The translations under genes and the position numbers were made by a program. Positions 51,495-51,826 of a stretch of DNA of 51,826 nt are shown here, piece after piece; position 1 is the first letter of the stretch; the number at the start of each line of letters is the position of its first letter. Origin of the DNA: Parabacteroides acidifaciens (GTDB lineage Bacteria > Bacteroidota > Bacteroidia > Bacteroidales > Tannerellaceae); NCBI RefSeq assembly GCF_003363715.1, contig NZ_QREV01000034.1:1-51826 (forward strand), in the 5' to 3' direction. The notes beneath the pieces were generated by a model. It was given only the letters and a program-made list of their open reading frames with translations, made no database searches and was not told the DNA's origin.

Positions 51495-51826
51495 CTGGTT
51501 CGGTTTAAATATAAAATTGAACTAATTCAATTAACGATACACAAAAGAGATAGAGATTACAGAAAAGGGGCACGCTTTATCAATTCCCGGCAACCCCTCG
51601 GCGGGCTCATTGTTTGCCAGTTTTGAGCTATCCCGTTCCCGCGCTCCGACGCGGGATCGCAAAGGAACAGGTTTTATCCTAAACTGGTAAATGATTCAGG
51701 ATGCGGCAGGCTGTTTTGCGATCCCGCGTCGGAGCGCGGGAACAAGGCGGTTCACTTTTTCTTAGTTTTGGACCTTCTGCAAATTGAAAAATATACATTA
51801 ACCCCCTGTTTCGACTGTTTTTCTAT
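51495..51826. other. Intergenic region at the right edge
   Basis: About 330 bases without a gene. It contains the large inverted repeat at 51635-51743, described separately. The final 28 bases resemble 10607-10634 in the earlier intergenic region (identical GTTTTTCTAT end and about 20 of the last 26 bases), too weak to call a repeat family. Confidence 0.5.
51635..51743. repeat. 29-base perfect inverted repeat with self-palindromic arms (REP/BIME-like)
   Basis: The arms at 51635-51663 and 51715-51743 are exact reverse complements over 29 bases, separated by 51 bases. Each arm carries its own hairpin, CCCGCG-CTCCGA-CGCGGG, with a 6-base stem and a 6-base loop. The arms are far more GC-rich than the surrounding AT-rich intergenic DNA. 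The design matches paired repetitive extragenic palindromes. No transposase gene is nearby in the window. Confidence 0.85.

Noticed and set aside
51797-51826. Dispersed repeat shared with 10607-10634
   Set aside because: About 20 of 26 bases agree, including a 10-base identical end, but both are AT-rich and the rest of the flanks differ, so chance is not excluded.
1-51826. tRNA or rRNA genes
   Set aside because: I looked for CCA-ended cloverleaf patterns and conserved rRNA segments in the intergenic regions by eye and saw none; a covariance-model scan would be decisive.

Overview
The window looks like a chromosomal segment of a gut Bacteroidales bacterium, most likely a Parabacteroides or close relative. 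The evidence is the Bacteroidetes-type promoter box TAnnTTTG a short distance before many genes, weak or absent Shine-Dalgarno sequences, a TonB-dependent receptor with a carboxypeptidase-regulatory-like domain, 6-bladed-propeller lipoproteins, a C10 peptidase and a sodium-pumping methylmalonyl-CoA decarboxylase operon. The genus is inference. I saw no rRNA, tRNA, CRISPR array, insertion sequence or phage module.

Layout. 1-9.2 kb: an ApbE flavin transferase lipoprotein, a small conserved protein, a secreted GH31 glycosidase, a tight minus-strand operon (nitroreductase, DUF2520 protein, KdsC, Maf) and a TonB-dependent receptor. 9.2-11.4 kb: a 6-bladed-propeller lipoprotein, then about 900 bases without a convincing gene that hold two arrays of short motifs spaced 20-22 bases apart. 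11.4-16 kb: the propionate branch (mce, mmdA, a lamin-tail/OadG-like gamma subunit, biotin carrier, membrane beta subunit) closed by a clear terminator. 16-16.8 kb: a Crp/Fnr regulator and a 48-residue membrane peptide.

16.9-32.5 kb is the unusual part. Two divergent operons start from a common intergenic region of about 190 bases. The minus operon encodes an outer-membrane-like protein, a sigma-70-like factor with a long N-terminal extension, a zinc-finger anti-sigma factor, a DUF4384 lipoprotein, a secreted transglutaminase-like protein and a secreted caspase-like (C14) protease. The plus operon encodes a small membrane protein, a 1029-residue tubulin/FtsZ-like GTPase (Tubulin_2 type), a zinc-ribbon/TM/MORN protein and five exported proteins, including an LPP20-like protein, an NTF2-like protein and a glycine-zipper protein. 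I propose that they form one envelope-associated system; this is inference from layout and domain content.

32.6-43 kb is core genome: tsaB, a large C10 protease with a possible C-terminal sorting domain, then yicC, gmk, a 57-residue membrane protein, nadD, lysS, gpsA and pgi. 43-44 kb holds a three-gene DUF3791/DUF3990 module resembling a toxin-antitoxin locus. 44-51.4 kb holds a beta-barrel protein, a HAD phosphatase, a Tat-exported TIM-barrel epimerase and an efflux operon (TolC, HlyD and two ABC-2 permeases, with no ATPase in the window). The last 330 bases contain a 29-base perfect inverted repeat whose arms are themselves palindromic.
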